Below are positions 6,001 through 6,918 of a stretch of DNA of 6,918 nucleotides, in pieces. Numbering within the stretch: position 1 is the first letter of the stretch; each line of letters begins with the position of its first letter. A program made the translations under genes and the position numbers. Origin of the DNA: Prevotella sp. CAG:924. Lineage in GTDB: Bacteria; Bacteroidota; Bacteroidia; Bacteroidales; Bacteroidaceae. Location: the NCBI GenBank assembly GCA_000431975.1, contig HF988444.1, positions 1 to 6,918 of the forward strand, written 5' to 3'. Under the pieces are notes generated by a model. The model was not told the DNA's origin, did no database searches, and saw nothing but the letters and a program-made list of their open reading frames with translations.

Positions 6001-6918
6001 AGCGACATGACGAGATTCTCGCGGATGGAGTCGATGGCAGGGTTGGTCACCTGTGCGAACTGCTGACGGAAATAGTTGAAGAAGATCTGCGGACGATCGC
6101 TCAGTACAGCCAGTGGCGTATCGTTACCCATAGAGGCTGTAGGCTCTTGTCCCCTTGTAGCCATGGGGATGAGTGTAGAGTCTATATCCTCCTGTCCGAA
6201 GCCGAACTCGCGCTCCTTCACCGTCAGATCATCGACGGCGTTGGATACCTTACGGCCTGAGTGAATCTTTTCCAGCTGGATACGGTTGGTGTTGAGCCAT
6301 TGACGGTAGGGATGTTGGGCGGCCAGCCGTTCTTTGATCTCACCATCGTAGTAGATCTTACCTTCCTGTGTGTCGATGAGCAGGATCTTACCTGGCTGCA
6401 GGCGTCCTTTCTCAGCGATCTCTGTAGGATCAAAATCCATTACGCCTACCTCAGAGGCCACTACCATGGTTCCGTTCTTCGTGATAGTGTAACGGGCAGG
6501 ACGCAGACCGTTACGGTCGAGCATGCCACCGCAGAAACGACCGTCGGAGAAGAGCAGGGCGGCAGGACCGTCCCACGGCTCCATCAGGATGGAGTGGTAT
6601 TCATAGAATGCCTTCAAGTCTTCCGAGATCGGGTTCTTGTCGTTGAAACTCTCAGGTACCATCACTGCAAGTGCGTGAGGGAGCGACATGCCACTCATGA
6701 CGAAGAATTCGAACACATTGTCCAGGCTTGCCGAATCACTCATACCAGGCTGGATAATTGGAGAAATGTCACGGATGTCGCCGAGAGCCTCCGAACTGAG
6801 CACCGACTCACGGGCTTTCATCCATGATCGGTTGCCACGGATGGTGTTAATCTCACCATTGTGACACAGTAGACGGAAGGGTTGGGCGAGGCTCCATGTC
6901 GGGAATGTATTTGTAGAG
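3072..6918 (-). CDS. gltB: Glutamate synthase large (alpha) subunit, 5' end beyond the window
   Basis: Iron-sulfur flavoprotein that hydrolyses glutamine and channels the ammonia to 2-oxoglutarate, giving two glutamates. The frame is open to the right edge: an ATG at 6821 is internal, and the 32 codons before it read on through STNTFPTWSLAQPF and HNGEINTIRGNRSW, the conserved late part of the class II glutamine amidotransferase domain. The 1281 visible residues lack about 210, including the catalytic N-terminal Cys. Using visible numbering, the amidotransferase domain ends near 205 and the central domain covers about 240-530. The FMN/2-oxoglutarate domain (about 590-960) has SNTGEGGEDSSRF near 666, GAKPGEGGQLPG near 723 and SGAEGGTGASP near 806. 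The 3Fe-4S ligands are C886-x5-C892-x4-C897 (codons 4260-4262, 4242-4244, 4227-4229). The Gly-rich beta-helix domain lies at about 1060-1215. No frameshift or internal stop is seen. The TAA is at 3074-3072, 19 bases before gltD. The promoter lies outside the window. Confidence 0.97.
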   Translation of the reverse strand, partial: STNTFPTWSLAQPFRLLCHNGEINTIRGNRSWMKARESVLSSEALGDIRDISPIIQPGMSDSASLDNVFEFFVMSGMSLPHALAVMVPESFNDKNPISEDLKAFYEYHSILMEPWDGPAALLFSDGRFCGGMLDRNGLRPARYTITKNGTMVVASEVGVMDFDPTEIAEKGRLQPGKILLIDTQEGKIYYDGEIKERLAAQHPYRQWLNTNRIQLEKIHSGRKVSNAVDDLTVKEREFGFGQEDIDSTLIPMATRGQEPTASMGNDTPLAVLSDRPQIFFNYFRQQFAQVTNPAIDSIRENLVMSLTEYIGRVGTGILNPDETNCKMVRLPHPILTNTQLDILCNIRYKGFNSVKLPILFDASKGGVGLHDAIDELCHEAEKSVDDGFNYIILTDRGADRDHVAIPSLLAVSAVHHYLINVGKRVQTALIVESGEIREVMHAALLLGYGASALCPYMTYAILDDLVQRGKIQENYATAEANYINAVKKGLFKIMAKMGISTIRSYRGAQIFEAVGLSESLLKAYFGTDTSSIGGIGLDKIAADAKALHDNAYKSTGVLKNEGLFHWRKDGIKHAWNPETIATLQLATRKGDYALFKKYSHLADNAEMPIFLRDFFDIKKNPIPLEEVEPVEEIVKHFVTGAMSFGALSKEAHEALALAMNKLGGRSNTGEGGEDSSRFYTEADGISLSSKTKQVASGRFGVTTEYLVNAEEIQIKVAQGAKPGEGGQLPGFKVDEVIARTRHSIQGISLISPPPHHDIYSIEDLKQLIFDLKNVNPHAAISVKLVAESGVGTIAAGVVKAKADLIVISGAEGGTGASPASSMRFAGISPEIGLAETQQTLVKNGLRSLTRLQVDGQLKTGRDVIMMALLGAEEFGFGTAALITLGCVMMRKCSSNTCPMGVATQDPKLRAHFRGDYHYLINFFRFIAQEVREYLAEMGFKHLNDIVGRTDLIQIKPEDTYPVHPHLDFSRLLHQEKGDESFYCTKQQDHEMEGLLDYQMISACRQAIADGTQVDLDYSIRNTNRAVGAMLAGYVEEQRSKWRAEGKPENDDPAAHVQINVKFKGSAGQSFGAFAVKGMDFKLEGESNDYFAKGLSGGRVSILPPIRSNFAAEDNMIAGNTGLYGATSGELYINGKVGERFAVRNSGAIAVVEGAGDHCCEYMTGGRVVVLGETGRNFAAGMSGGVAYVWDPKHDFDYYCNMDMVEINLVEETTYRKELHELIRQHWLYTGSKLARTMLDDWNRYVEEFIQVVPIEYKRVLQEEQVRKLQQKIADVQRDYSE

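Noticed and set aside
5595..6827. Long plus-strand open frames (221 and 188 codons) opposite gltB
   Set aside because: They are antisense shadows of a highly conserved gene and show no domain motif or RBS.

Overview
The window looks like a chromosomal segment of a Bacteroidota (Bacteroidales) bacterium, most likely Prevotella or a close relative. This rests on three things: a secreted Ser-type sulfatase with a signal peptide, Bacteroidales-like GltB/GltD sequences, and A-rich ribosome-binding regions instead of strong Shine-Dalgarno sites. The genus is an inference; there is no rRNA or other marker to settle it. All recognised genes lie on the minus strand, so transcription runs from high to low coordinates.

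From right to left: (1) 6918-3072 is gltB, the large subunit of NADPH-type glutamate synthase. It is cut by the window edge and lacks roughly its first 210 residues. (2) 3052-1598 is gltD, the small subunit, 19 bases after gltB and clearly in the same operon. Together the two subunits make glutamate from glutamine and 2-oxoglutarate. (3) 1597-1351 is a 247-base intergenic stretch rich in RNA structure: a 9-bp hairpin just after gltD, an interleaved pair of helices that would form an H-type pseudoknot with a hairpin in its central loop, and a strong intrinsic terminator. (4) 1350-808 is tag, DNA-3-methyladenine glycosylase I, a base-excision repair enzyme. (5) 807-525 is a 283-base gap without a convincing gene. 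It holds a Cys-rich open frame with no start upstream of the Cys motif, and an AT-rich leader. (6) 524-1 is the N-terminal third or so of a secreted sulfatase, cut by the left edge.

The metabolic genes are ordinary. The most interesting part is the gltD-tag gap: the pseudoknot-capable RNA lies directly against a terminator and about 100 bases upstream of tag. It could be a 3'-end-derived small RNA of the gltBD operon or a riboswitch-like leader of tag. I do not recognise it as a known RNA class.
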